Below, piece by piece: positions 10,601-15,035 of a stretch of DNA of 15,035 bases; the stretch's first letter is position 1, and each line of letters opens with the position of its first letter. Both the position numbers and the translations under genes were made by a program. The stretch lies in the NCBI GenBank assembly GCA_023133185.1, contig JAGLWX010000310.1, forward strand, positions 1-15,035, given 5' to 3'. The notes beneath the pieces are model-generated. The model made no database searches. It saw nothing but the letters and a program-made list of their open reading frames with translations, and had not been told where the DNA came from. This stretch comes from Fidelibacterota bacterium (GTDB taxonomy: Bacteria; Fidelibacterota; UBA2242).

Positions 10601-13600
10601 AGGATACTCTCAACATTCCGGTTAACGTTGCAAATATTCCGCCGGCATTTACTGCTCAAAACGACACGACCATTTCCGAAGGAGATGATATTGTCATAGA
10701 TCTGGACTGTGATGATGAATATGCCGGAGGTGTGATCTATTATGCCCTGATAGACTTGCCTGACTGGCTTTCTCTAAATGCGAATAATGGTAAACTGACA
10801 GGAGTACCGGATAACAATAATGTACATATGCTTGATATCAATATTCGTGCCTCTGATACATTCGGTGGAGTTACGTCAATATTTTTCCAATTAATCGTGC
10901 AAAACATGGCGCCGACTTTTACAGGAACACCTTTGAATACCATTGAAGAAGACAGTCTCTATGAATACACCCTTACGCTTAGTGATAATTCCGGTACAAA
11001 TACCTTTCACCTCCTGACAAACCCTGGCTGGTTATCAATAGACAGATCCAGCGGCAAATTGAGCGGTACGCCATTGAATAATCATGTCGGTGGCAATTCG
11101 GTTTCGGTTAGCGTTGATGACGGTAACGGCGCTTCCGATACCCTTGATTTTCCCATTACCGTAACAAATACTCTACCGGCATTCACAACAAGCCCGGCTA
11201 CTGCCGGACAGGAGGATTTTCTCTATTCTGTTGATCTTGATTGCAGCGATGAAGGTCAGGGGTCGATGATCTATACTGCGCTTAAAAAACCATCGTGGCT
11301 AACACTTAATTCCAGCAACGGTTTATTAAAGGGAATGCCGTTGAACAACCACGTAACAGCCGGAGATTCCATCGAGGTAGTCGTCAATGACGGTAAAGGC
11401 GGATTCGATACACTCAGCTATGTACTGGCGATATCGAATACAGCGCCCAATATAACAATGATTTTCAACGATACAACAATTACCGAAGATGATGCATTCA
11501 GTTATGATATTGCCAGCGATGATGAAGCTCAGGGAAATACAAAATATAAATTCACGATTGCGGTTCCGTCATGGATTTCACTCGACTCATTGACCGGTGT
11601 TATTTCCGGCACACCGTTAAATAATGATGTCAAAGGACAATTCGGATTGAATATACAAGTTGATGATGGTAACAGTGGGACTGACAGCGAAACTTTTTTT
11701 ATTACGGTTAACAATAATCCACCGGCTTTTACATCAACAATTACAGATAGTGTCGTACTGGAAAACGAGTTTTTTACCTACGATGCGACTACCGATGATG
11801 AAGGACAGGGCTTGGTGACTTACAGTCTTATTGGAGCTCCGGGCTGGCTCAGTATCGATGATTCATCCGGAGCGCTGTCCGGGACGCCCGACAATGATGA
11901 TGTGGATACCTCGGCTATGACCATCCGGTTCAGTGATGGAAACGAGGCGACGATTGATCAGCATATTCATGTCATCGTGGAAAATGCCAACGATACGCCC
12001 TTTATTACAACCACGACCGACAAAGATACGCTTACCGAAGATGTGCTGTGGACTAATACTTTTACCGCCAATGACAGTGATCTGGTACATGGCGATCATC
12101 TGACTTTTTTTCTGTCCCTCCAACCGGAAGGAATGAGTATTGATTCCGCATCGGGCATTGTGAGATGGATGCCGGAAAATTTCCAGGTCGGAGATACATC
12201 TTTTTATTTAATTGTAGAAGACGATGGCGCCCTGCGGGACAGTCTATTGTTCGATGTCCATGTTAATAATGTTAATGACGCCCCCTGGATAATTGCTCAA
12301 TCCGATACAATTGCCTACGAAGATTCTCTTTTCCAGGTGGCGATAAATGGCGTCGATATCGATCCGGGCGATACTATCCGGTATAAGATACTTTTAGCCC
12401 CTGCAGGTGTGACAATTGATGATTCTTCGGGATTGCTTAGCTGGACGCCGGATAATGGTCAGATTGGCGATTTTGAAATTATTACACGGGTTTCAGATCT
12501 GTCTGTGACAGCTGCTGATACGGATACTTTCAATGTTGATGTCCTGAATGTCAACGATGCCCCGGTTCTGGTGAAGTCGTTCGTTTCGGATACTCTTTAT
12601 GAAGATAGCGTATGGACTTATATTTTCCGAGCCAGTGACGTCGATTCTCTTTATGATGATTCCCTGAAGTTTGAACTCAGCGATCATCCGGCAGTTATGC
12701 AGATCGATTCCAGCACCGGTCAGGTTTCCTGGACGCCGGAAAATGCCGATGTGGGCAGCGACAGTTTTATTGTCTGGGTATATGATACGGAATTGGCGTC
12801 TGATTCTATAAAATTCCGGCTGACTATTATTAATACTAATGATCCGCCGATAATTGTCGGGATTCCTGACACCACCGCCCTGGAAGATTCGCTGTTTGAA
12901 TATATTGTTCAGTATGAGGATGTTGATGTCGGCGATTCCGCGCGATTTGATCTGATAAATGCTCCATTCGCGATGCTCATCGATTCCATAGATGGTAAGT
13001 TGGGCTGGACTCCCACCAATGATGACCGTGATTCGACTTTTGAAATTATATACAAAGTCCGTGATGGAATTGGCGTTGCTGTTACAGATACATTTGATTT
13101 ATACGTCCAGAATGTCAATGATGCACCTGTCATTGCCGAGCTGGATTCCATCGATATTTTTGAGGATTCTGTCTTTAAGATGCAGTTCTCGGAATGGTTT
13201 GACAAAGTATCCGATATTGATAATGCCGATTCTACATTGAGCTGGGAAGTTATCTCTTTTACAAATCTGAGTATCCAAACCACAGTGGATTCCCTGATAT
13301 TGTCTGGCTTACCGGATTGGTTCGGATCTGATACAGGAGAAGTCATTGTATCCGATGGTGAGTTAAAGGATACTACAGAATTAATTGTTAATATATTACC
13401 TGTTAATGATCTGCCGGTGATCGATGCGGGTTTTCCGTCAATCATCAGTTTTACGGAAGACGATACGACAGAACTCGATCTGAACCTGTATGTTTCGGAC
13501 GTTGACAATGAACTGCTTGATTTAAACTGGTCGGTGTTTCCGGTTGAATCCGCGAAAAGTAAATCCGGCGGAGAATTGGCAAAAAGTGAAAAGAAACCAT

Positions 13601-15035
13601 TAAACAATCAACTCAAATCGATCAGGTTGAATCCTTTTACTGCGGCACTTATAAACTCCGAGGGTGACAGTATTATTATTAGTATTGATACAACGACTAA
13701 TATTGCCAGGTTCTATGCCAAACCGGATTTCTTTATTGATGGCTATGATTTTACATTTGTCGTGGATGATAGTATCGGACAGGAAGGTTTTGGCTCCGAT
13801 ACAATAACGGCAACAATTCAGGTTAATCCTGCCAACGATCCGCCGGTGTTTGATACATTGCCGACATTGGTAGCGATGGAAGATTCGATAGTTACGGTAA
13901 ATCTGAAAGAGTGGTATCTATTCGTTGATGACGTCGATCATGCCGATACCTTGTTGATCTGGGACGTTATAAACGGAGTACACCTGAATGGCGTCATTTC
14001 CGATACATTATTCATTATTTCTCCCGAAGCTAACTGGTTTGGTACAGACACATTGCAATTGATTATTTCCGATGGTCAATTAAATGATACGACTGATGTT
14101 ATTCTGAATTATACATCAGTCAACGATCCGCCGGTCTTTGACCCGTTACCGGATATTAGCTTTCCTGAAGATGATACGTTTTATGTCAATCTAAACGATT
14201 ATGCCGATGATGTTGAGACATTGGACGATAATTTGATATTTACTGTCCAACGAGCAGTCTCCGGCGGGACGATGTCAAAAAGTAACCCTACTAAGGACGC
14301 TGTTTTCCAAACGAATAAGTACGTTTTTAAATACAAATCAGAAGTTGGATCAACGTCTGCATTTCGTAGTATTTACATGGATACGGAAAGCGGCGATAGT
14401 ATTGTGATTGACATTGATACTGAAACTCATATTGCGTCAATATATGGAACGGCAAACTATTATACTGATCCTCAATTATTCGCTTTTTATGTAAATGACG
14501 GAGAGGCATCCGATAGTGTTCAGGTCAATATCGGCATTGAATCGGTAAATGATAAGCCGGTTTTGGATTCGTTGCCATCAATTACATTTACCGAAGACAG
14601 TCTCTATACATTATATCTGTCTCAATGGGATTCGCTGGTGTACGACGTAGAGGATTCCGACGATACACTGAAATGGTCATTCGAAATGGACGGAACCATA
14701 AGCCTCAGCTACGACACAACGAATAGAAAGTTTATTCTATATGGCGGCACAAACTATAGCGGAGCGGCTACCTTGACGATAATCGTTACGGACCTTGGCG
14801 ATCTGTCGGATACGTCTATTGTAGATGTGACTATAATTCCCGTCAATGATCCGCCGGTAATTGATTCCAGCCTGTTTACTATAGTGTTTGATCAGAAAGA
14901 TACTGTTGATTTTATCCTGGATAATTATGTCAGTGACTTTGACCATAGCGATCAATCTCTTGTCTGGCAATTTATACCTGGTGATCATGTATATCTGGAT
15001 TATAACGACACTACCCGGATCGTAAGCTTTTGGTC
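1606..15035 (+). CDS. giant secreted multi-domain cadherin/Ig-like repeat protein, 3' end missing
   Basis: One frame is open from ATG 1606 through the right edge: 4,476 full codons with no stop, so the true protein is larger. Residues 1-21 are a signal peptide. Residues from about 22 onward form 42 complete tandem beta-sandwich modules plus a partial 43rd. M1-M37 carry CADG/He_PIG hallmarks: an ED near the start, a D-rich loop, P-x-W-L-S-I or P-x-G-M-x-I, then SGTPDN or WTPDN, V-G, D-G-N-G-G, and an N-x-N-D-P or N-x-x-P linker. M38-M43 resemble tandem-95/Big_9 cadherin-like modules. Residues about 1486-1813 are a right-handed beta-helix nested in M16. The chain is very Asp-rich and almost Cys-free outside the beta-helix. 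The family suggests an extracellular, possibly Ca2+-stiffened fibre used in adhesion, matrix or surface-layer functions. No enzyme active site is recognised. Any C-terminal anchor or secretion signal lies outside the window. Family names come from recognition by eye, not from a search. Confidence 0.95.
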   Translation, partial: MWRKQTIVFLICIFSFVSAYANTAPYFTAAVEDTNLTEDVYWSAWLSAADDDGDPFTFAFSESAPEGMKINSISGLITWTPDNDDVGVHQITAVVSDGNLSGYLTFFLYVNNVNDPPEWVNTTDDTVTVAEDSDLEITVTANDNDLMHGDHIKYLVIHGPDSLNIDSTAGKITWTPNNGDVGFYTITVRAQDDSSAAVDWTFKLEVTNTDVEFDNSPPTEINEDEYFEFNLESTDENQGNTIYYFKNEDYQPKWIYIDQYTGALTGTPDNSHVRTDSVIIIVDDSHGGYDTLAYELTVANTKPIIIQSVFPHPMEDSSYSADIQADDEGIGTTSYRFLDSLEWISLNPNSGVITGTPDNSHVGSNSFTIEFNDGNEGGKDTAQFVLVVDNLAPEIDSLGLTYVAPEDIIYSHDFKSSDDGQGTVSYHGIGLPDWLSINLNTGVLWGTPNNEDFGDYAISVYVWDGHEGGTDSVSFTIEVTNKEPQLISEADTIATEDSFYSYNIDYDDEGEGTTYSWQIQPSWLSLNTSTGLLSGTPDNSDVGDTTVSVEVDDGNGGIVYHTFNINVANIATVFEAQADTTVKEDATLTIDIDTDDEDNPTVTYTLIDPPENMEIGLNDGVITFTPDNAQVGTHTIQVSVEDNYGGIANTSFDIIVENTLPTITTVAPVTAHEWTSWGYDIYSIDEGVGNTQYSFVGTPPSWLSIDPDSGIVSGYTDNSGVGVWNVSVKVEDGNGGIDTQSWTLTVVNKPPKFSEQTLDEAVEDSLYNYKILIWEMLFTGGTYSLEGEYPDWLSLGSSNGELSGIPINSDVGVDTITIKLDDKNDGGITTEDFKLTVANSKPVFTETGDITIIEDQNLSVDLETSDEGDEGPGTSGYEFIGSCPEWLFLHPVTGVLSGTPDDSDVEATQITVRYIDGNSGMDTLTVNLNVINDPPEITTINPPQTVTEGAAYSYQFQTDDDPWGVTFDTLYTLPDGLLLSSGGLLSGTPTNAAVGTNTIGIIAADSHGGRDTLKYNLVVSNANPEITGYSIGPDLYTISNDTIFITEDENYSLDFTGNCEGIGDAVTYTVNAEPVWFQILNILTGEFNGKPDNSNVGLDSIDVTFSDGNGGSDSEKLYLYVQNVAPSFINVPGSVTATEDQAFSVDLNSNDEGQGTITYSITDGDPGWITMDAETGEIVGTPDNDDVTDGVDVTFQVTDGNGGTATKTIVFVVENMNDAPTWSSAPTAGSTVTTAEDALYTVDIDANDVDVGDNITYSLDTSPTGMTIDGSTGVITWTPDNSQVSDHFIKVRATDESSAAITRYWTVRVTNVVSLIDDPIISDFSPSDDITTIIDTFYIWEDSYYTLNLDTDDEGLGETSVVKYSFGAFDNPDWIRLSDVVAGKIIIRPTNEDVGSDSFKVYFTDQPDSRDTLTMYLRVQNVAPTLASAGPFTIQEDQAFSENICTSDKEDGDVAFSFWGSSPGWMNIETISPDDDPSDTSDYNTYEIPFDFPTIQQGIDAAVDGDLILVHPGTYYENITINKRITVASLVHTTGDTVYISQTIIDGGQNNRVVSVSAANAVLRGLTIQNGEAGSGAGVYCSADAELNQLIVQNNYTGGGLYINNGILKNSKIINNSAQNSGAGIFISGDPVVENVYLANNTGNDIILISYSNSTITNSNILNNSCTDAVWINGSGNSELKNITISNNSGRCVSVTAGATSVFKNSIFDCEGSTTLLIVNSIAEFYYSDIVQGEESITASSGGSYILGDNCISTDPLFVDPDNGDYSLQEGSPCIDTGDPDTDGDGISWEADADDQDSDGSRLDMGAKSFDITDDESSDVESASAYAVLSGTPTNSDVVNNASFSIKVIDGNDGEDIKSYSYSVVNANDPPSFTAVPSGIVSINQDETYTTDVDASDPDPDDMLSYSLDDSSDGMTINTSSGVISWIPTNDQIGDHTVTVKVRDVGGLSVTSSWTLRVNNLNDTPTWVSVPSGTIDTDEDSLYTVTIEANDIDVGDNITYSFTENPAGMTIDANNGLVEWTPDNDDVGLHDITVKATDDSSANITVGWTLSVQNVNDNPTWTAVPTGTVTSAEDATYTVDVDANDVDAGDVITYSLTEKPTEMSIVPSTGVISWTPDNSNVGSHTITVKATDLSGGFISQNFTLQITNVASAIVTPVVGDFLPSAAVTATADTFYIKEDTTYTLDLSAPDENIGDNAIYSFDEFPNPDWISLTNSTTGIVTLTPTNGDVGLDFFQVFFKDQTGSHDTVKIYLRVQNVAPEILTEGPFTATEGIAFSQQLESSDDDDGTITWSFKSGKPGWLTINSSTGILTGTPGNDDVISDASFTIEVNDGNGGLTEKVFDYSVENVNNDPVWTSVPSGTVNTNEDSLYSVTIAASDDDAGDVLTYSLVSPPTGMSINFSSGVITWTPDNSQVGDNSITVKATDLSDSTITSSWILHVNNLNDAPTWVSVPSGIIDTDEDELYTTTIEANDIDIGDNITYSLTVFPAGMTIDAGTGVIEWTPDNSDVGSHAVTIKAIDDSSVFITSSWDVDVQNMNDLPSWTSVPSGTVDIDEDSLYTVTITATDDDVGDVLTYSLVSPPTGMEIIPGTGAITWTPDNGQVGNHSISVKATDLSNANITSNWFLSVTNSPSQINPVVIGDFQPAGAVSATVDTFFIWEDSTYTLDLNASDEGLGDAPVYRTTNLSNPDWVTSSNTQSGLITLNPINKDVGLDSFRVVFEDQPGSTDTIKIYIRINNSPPTMIAAGPFSATEDVAFEADLESTDDDVNCSFTFVGGYPAWLTINASSGVISGTPTNDDVGTEFFTVQVNDGHGGTDDHIYSITVTNTNDSPVISSSPVTSATEDLVYQYDVNATDPDSDPLTYQLVVSPPEMTINASTGVIQWTPDNSHVGSEVSVQISVSDTAGESILQNWTVSVINTAPSFLTADETFNTIEDNVFSVDLSADDEGFGPAVYNTLHLPGWLSLQNVSTGLLSGTPDNNYVNSSDSVYIEFSDGNGGKDTLNIPVNVANIPPAFTAQNDTTISEGDDIVIDLDCDDEYAGGVIYYALIDLPDWLSLNANNGKLTGVPDNNNVHMLDINIRASDTFGGVTSIFFQLIVQNMAPTFTGTPLNTIEEDSLYEYTLTLSDNSGTNTFHLLTNPGWLSIDRSSGKLSGTPLNNHVGGNSVSVSVDDGNGASDTLDFPITVTNTLPAFTTSPATAGQEDFLYSVDLDCSDEGQGSMIYTALKKPSWLTLNSSNGLLKGMPLNNHVTAGDSIEVVVNDGKGGFDTLSYVLAISNTAPNITMIFNDTTITEDDAFSYDIASDDEAQGNTKYKFTIAVPSWISLDSLTGVISGTPLNNDVKGQFGLNIQVDDGNSGTDSETFFITVNNNPPAFTSTITDSVVLENEFFTYDATTDDEGQGLVTYSLIGAPGWLSIDDSSGALSGTPDNDDVDTSAMTIRFSDGNEATIDQHIHVIVENANDTPFITTTTDKDTLTEDVLWTNTFTANDSDLVHGDHLTFFLSLQPEGMSIDSASGIVRWMPENFQVGDTSFYLIVEDDGALRDSLLFDVHVNNVNDAPWIIAQSDTIAYEDSLFQVAINGVDIDPGDTIRYKILLAPAGVTIDDSSGLLSWTPDNGQIGDFEIITRVSDLSVTAADTDTFNVDVLNVNDAPVLVKSFVSDTLYEDSVWTYIFRASDVDSLYDDSLKFELSDHPAVMQIDSSTGQVSWTPENADVGSDSFIVWVYDTELASDSIKFRLTIINTNDPPIIVGIPDTTALEDSLFEYIVQYEDVDVGDSARFDLINAPFAMLIDSIDGKLGWTPTNDDRDSTFEIIYKVRDGIGVAVTDTFDLYVQNVNDAPVIAELDSIDIFEDSVFKMQFSEWFDKVSDIDNADSTLSWEVISFTNLSIQTTVDSLILSGLPDWFGSDTGEVIVSDGELKDTTELIVNILPVNDLPVIDAGFPSIISFTEDDTTELDLNLYVSDVDNELLDLNWSVFPVESAKSKSGGELAKSEKKPLNNQLKSIRLNPFTAALINSEGDSIIISIDTTTNIARFYAKPDFFIDGYDFTFVVDDSIGQEGFGSDTITATIQVNPANDPPVFDTLPTLVAMEDSIVTVNLKEWYLFVDDVDHADTLLIWDVINGVHLNGVISDTLFIISPEANWFGTDTLQLIISDGQLNDTTDVILNYTSVNDPPVFDPLPDISFPEDDTFYVNLNDYADDVETLDDNLIFTVQRAVSGGTMSKSNPTKDAVFQTNKYVFKYKSEVGSTSAFRSIYMDTESGDSIVIDIDTETHIASIYGTANYYTDPQLFAFYVNDGEASDSVQVNIGIESVNDKPVLDSLPSITFTEDSLYTLYLSQWDSLVYDVEDSDDTLKWSFEMDGTISLSYDTTNRKFILYGGTNYSGAATLTIIVTDLGDLSDTSIVDVTIIPVNDPPVIDSSLFTIVFDQKDTVDFILDNYVSDFDHSDQSLVWQFIPGDHVYLDYNDTTRIVSFW
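1669..2232 (+). repeat. modules M1-M2, WTP class
   Basis: Two beta-sandwich modules, M1 (1669-1950) and M2 (1951-2232), have the D-x-D loop (AADDDGD; ANDNDLMHGDH) and ITWTP-D/N-N. M1 has the APEGM turn and M2 has GPDSLNI. They are joined by N-N-V-N-D-P-P. M2 has a two-residue-longer D loop that recurs almost unchanged in M34, about 10 kb away. Confidence 0.8.
2233..4671 (+). repeat. modules M3-M11, mainly GTP class
   Basis: Nine modules start at 2233, 2509, 2779, 3052, 3316, 3583, 3853, 4126 and 4405. Most show D-D-E-G-x-G-T, P-x-W-L-S-I/L, L-S-G-T-P-D-N, V-G and D-G-N-G-G, with short N-x-x-P linkers lacking N-D. Deviations: M7 (3316-3582) is intermediate, with PPENMEI and ITFTPDN. M8 has lost the usual ED (AHEWTSW) and reads SGYTDN. 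M9 has lost the acidic loop (LIWEMLFTGGT) and reads SGIP. M10 has a duplicated DEG. M11 has neither signature Trp (LPDGLLL, LSGTP) and is preceded by V-I-N-D-P-P. Base composition is visibly more AT-rich than the units that follow. Confidence 0.8.
4672..5541 (+). repeat. higher-order unit A (M12 L, M13 G, M14 W)
   Basis: M12 (4672-4977) is a long module with an N-terminal extension ending in D-T-I-F-I-T-E-D. M13 (4978-5259) is GTP class (DEGQGT, DPGWITM, VGTPDN, DGNGG). M14 (5260-5541) is WTP class (ANDVDVGDNI, SPTGMTI, ITWTPDN) and is preceded by N-M-N-D-A-P. The order L-G-W is the shortest form of the unit repeated three more times downstream. M14 resembles M19 most closely. Confidence 0.7.
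5542..8052 (+). repeat. higher-order unit B (M15 L, M16 G with inserted beta-helix, M17-M19 W)
   Basis: M15 (5542-5871) has the long start DTFYIWED, then NPDWIRL, V-G-S-D-S-F and Y-L-R-V-Q-N-V. M16 (5872-7212) starts as a normal GTP module (AGPFTIQED, SPGWMNI), is interrupted, and resumes at VLSGTPTNSDV after about 1 kb. M17 (7213-7494), M18 (7495-7776) and M19 (7777-8052) are WTP class with N-x-N-D-x-P linkers. Unit B aligns module for module with unit C; its extra 1,068 nt is explained by the M16 insertion. Confidence 0.75.
6061..7044 (+). other. right-handed parallel beta-helix domain nested in module M16
   Basis: Residues about 1486-1813. The start has the usual N-cap pattern of DUF1565/pectate-lyase-fold repeat proteins: FPTIQQGIDAAVDGDLILV, H-P-G-T-Y-Y-E-N-I, a K-R-I-T-V strand, T-G-D-T and T-I-I-D-G-G. 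Asn/Ser/Gly-rich coils follow (LRGLTIQNG, GAGVYC, LKNSKIINNSA, GAGIFISG, ELKNITISNNSG). The end has the choice-of-anchor-Q style terminus: D-P-L-F-V-D-P-D-N-G-D-Y, S-P-C-I-D-T-G-D-P, D-G-S-R-L-D-M-G-A. The domain therefore looks complete. Asp/Ser-rich linkers flank it (ISPDDDPSDTSD before, ITDDESSDVESAS after). The fold often binds or degrades polysaccharides, but I see no assignable catalytic set. It holds six Cys, and its centre is strongly AT-rich. Confidence 0.85.
8053..9495 (+). repeat. higher-order unit C (M20 L, M21 G, M22-M24 W)
   Basis: This 1,443-nt unit (481 codons) is the full five-module form without insertion. M20 (8053-8376): DTFYIKED, NPDWISL, TLTPTNGDVG, Y-L-R-V-Q-N-V. M21 (8377-8655): EGPFTATEG, KPGWLTI, LTGTPGNDDV, DGNGG. 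M22 (8656-8937), M23 (8938-9219) and M24 (9220-9495) are WTP class. M23 matches M18 at nucleotide level (shared TGGGTATCGGTTCC and AATTGATACCGATGA). M22 and M24 share ATGAGGATAGTCTTTAT, showing a further exchange inside the unit. Confidence 0.75.
9496..10362 (+). repeat. higher-order unit D (M25 L, M26 G, M27 W)
   Basis: M25 (9496-9819) has DTFFIWED, NPDWVTS, ITLNP and KIYIRINN, matching M15 and M20. M26 (9820-10092) has AGPFSATED, YPAWLTI and ISGTPTNDDVG, matching M16 and M21. M27 (10093-10362) is WTP class (ATDPDSD, PPEMTI, IQWTPDN) and is preceded by N-T-N-D-S-P. Only one W module follows, as in unit A. Confidence 0.7.
10363..11994 (+). repeat. modules M28-M33, GTP class block
   Basis: Six modules start at 10363, 10639, 10909, 11173, 11443 and 11719. 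All carry P-x-W-L/I-S/T-I/L. The following strand is LSGTPDN (M28), LTGVPDN (M29), LSGTPLN (M30), LKGMPLN (M31), ISGTPLN (M32) and LSGTPDN (M33). The P-L-N-N-x-V form shared by M30-M32 suggests these three are sister copies. Linkers inside the block are all short (NIPP, NMAP, NTLP, NTAP, NNPP). The switch to N-A-N-D-T-P occurs exactly before the WTP module M34. M29 and M31 have a Cys in the DLDC-x-D loop strand. Confidence 0.8.
11995..13122 (+). repeat. modules M34-M37, WTP class block
   Basis: M34 (11995-12279), M35 (12280-12558), M36 (12559-12843) and M37 (12844-13122). Each has a D-x-D loop (ANDSDLVHGDH, GVDIDPGD, ASDVDSLYDD, YEDVDVGD) and a Trp in the second signature strand (VRWMPEN, LSWTPDN, VSWTPEN, LGWTPTN). 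Each is preceded by an N-x-N-D-x-P linker. D-S/T-L-like ED motifs (YEDSLF, YEDSVW, LEDSLF) begin the modules. Confidence 0.8.
13123..15035 (+). repeat. modules M38-M43, tandem-95/Big_9-like, two-module period
   Basis: Starts: 13123 (M38), 13411 (M39), 13840 (M40), 14128 (M41), 14554 (M42) and 14851 (M43, cut by the window edge). The P-G-M/W and SGTP/WTP signatures are gone. Instead there are F-x-E-D-D/S, an acidic D-D-V-D/D-I-D loop, S-D-G-E/Q-L-x-D-T-T, and a linker reading P-V-N-D, P-A-N-D or S-V-N-D. M38, M40 and M42 are 288-297 nt; M39 and M41 are 429 and 426 nt and carry a Lys/Ser-rich insert. The M38/M40/M42 starts are 717 and 714 nt apart, so pairs of modules were duplicated. The protein continues beyond the window. 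Confidence 0.75.

Noticed and set aside
12909..13607. 232-codon open frame on the minus strand
   Set aside because: It lies wholly inside M37-M39 of the giant plus-strand frame. Its Ser/Ile-rich translation is what reversed Asp/Asn/Thr-rich repeat codons give, and similar minus-strand frames recur opposite other modules (for example 7410-7703 and 8841-9038).

Overview
The window holds the 3' part of a TPR-protein gene and, 136 nt downstream on the same strand, the first 13.4 kb of a single giant gene that runs off the right edge without a stop. The giant reading frame opens at ATG 1606. I translated it codon by codon to 15035 (4,476 complete codons) and found no stop. It encodes a secreted, strongly acidic protein: an N-terminal signal peptide followed by 42 complete tandem immunoglobulin/cadherin-like modules (M1-M42, mostly 88-110 residues) and the start of a 43rd.

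Organism: secreted giant proteins of CADG / He_PIG ('putative Ig') / tandem-95 modules, together with a DUF1565/choice-of-anchor-Q style beta-helix, are typical of environmental FCB-group bacteria (Bacteroidota, Calditrichota, KSB1, Marinimicrobia, Cloacimonadota-like). This is an inference from protein style only. No rRNA, tRNA or housekeeping gene is present, and the C-terminus, where a T9SS-type sorting domain might lie, is outside the window.

Layout: 1-1469, TPR protein, 5' truncated. 1470-1605, intergenic leader with a weak hairpin overlapping the ribosome binding site. 1606-1668, signal peptide. 1669-2232, M1-M2, 'WTP' class. 2233-4671, M3-M11, mostly 'GTP' class. 4672-10362, four higher-order units (A-D), each built as L-G-W(1 to 3). 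Unit B carries a complete right-handed beta-helix domain (about 6061-7044) nested inside module M16. 10363-11994, M28-M33, GTP class. 11995-13122, M34-M37, WTP class. 13123-15035, M38-M43, a different tandem-95/Big_9-like set with a two-module period of about 715 nt and Lys-rich inserts in every second complete module.

The main observations are internal to the giant protein. Two module classes place their signature tryptophan at one of two mutually exclusive positions. The linker before a module predicts its class: N-x-N-D-x-P before WTP modules, short N-x-x-P before the others. This looks like a grammar of calcium-binding and non-calcium-binding joints. A beta-helix has been inserted into one hairpin of one copy of a repeated unit. 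The likely role is a long cell-surface or extracellular fibre (adhesin or matrix protein). No catalytic activity can be assigned.
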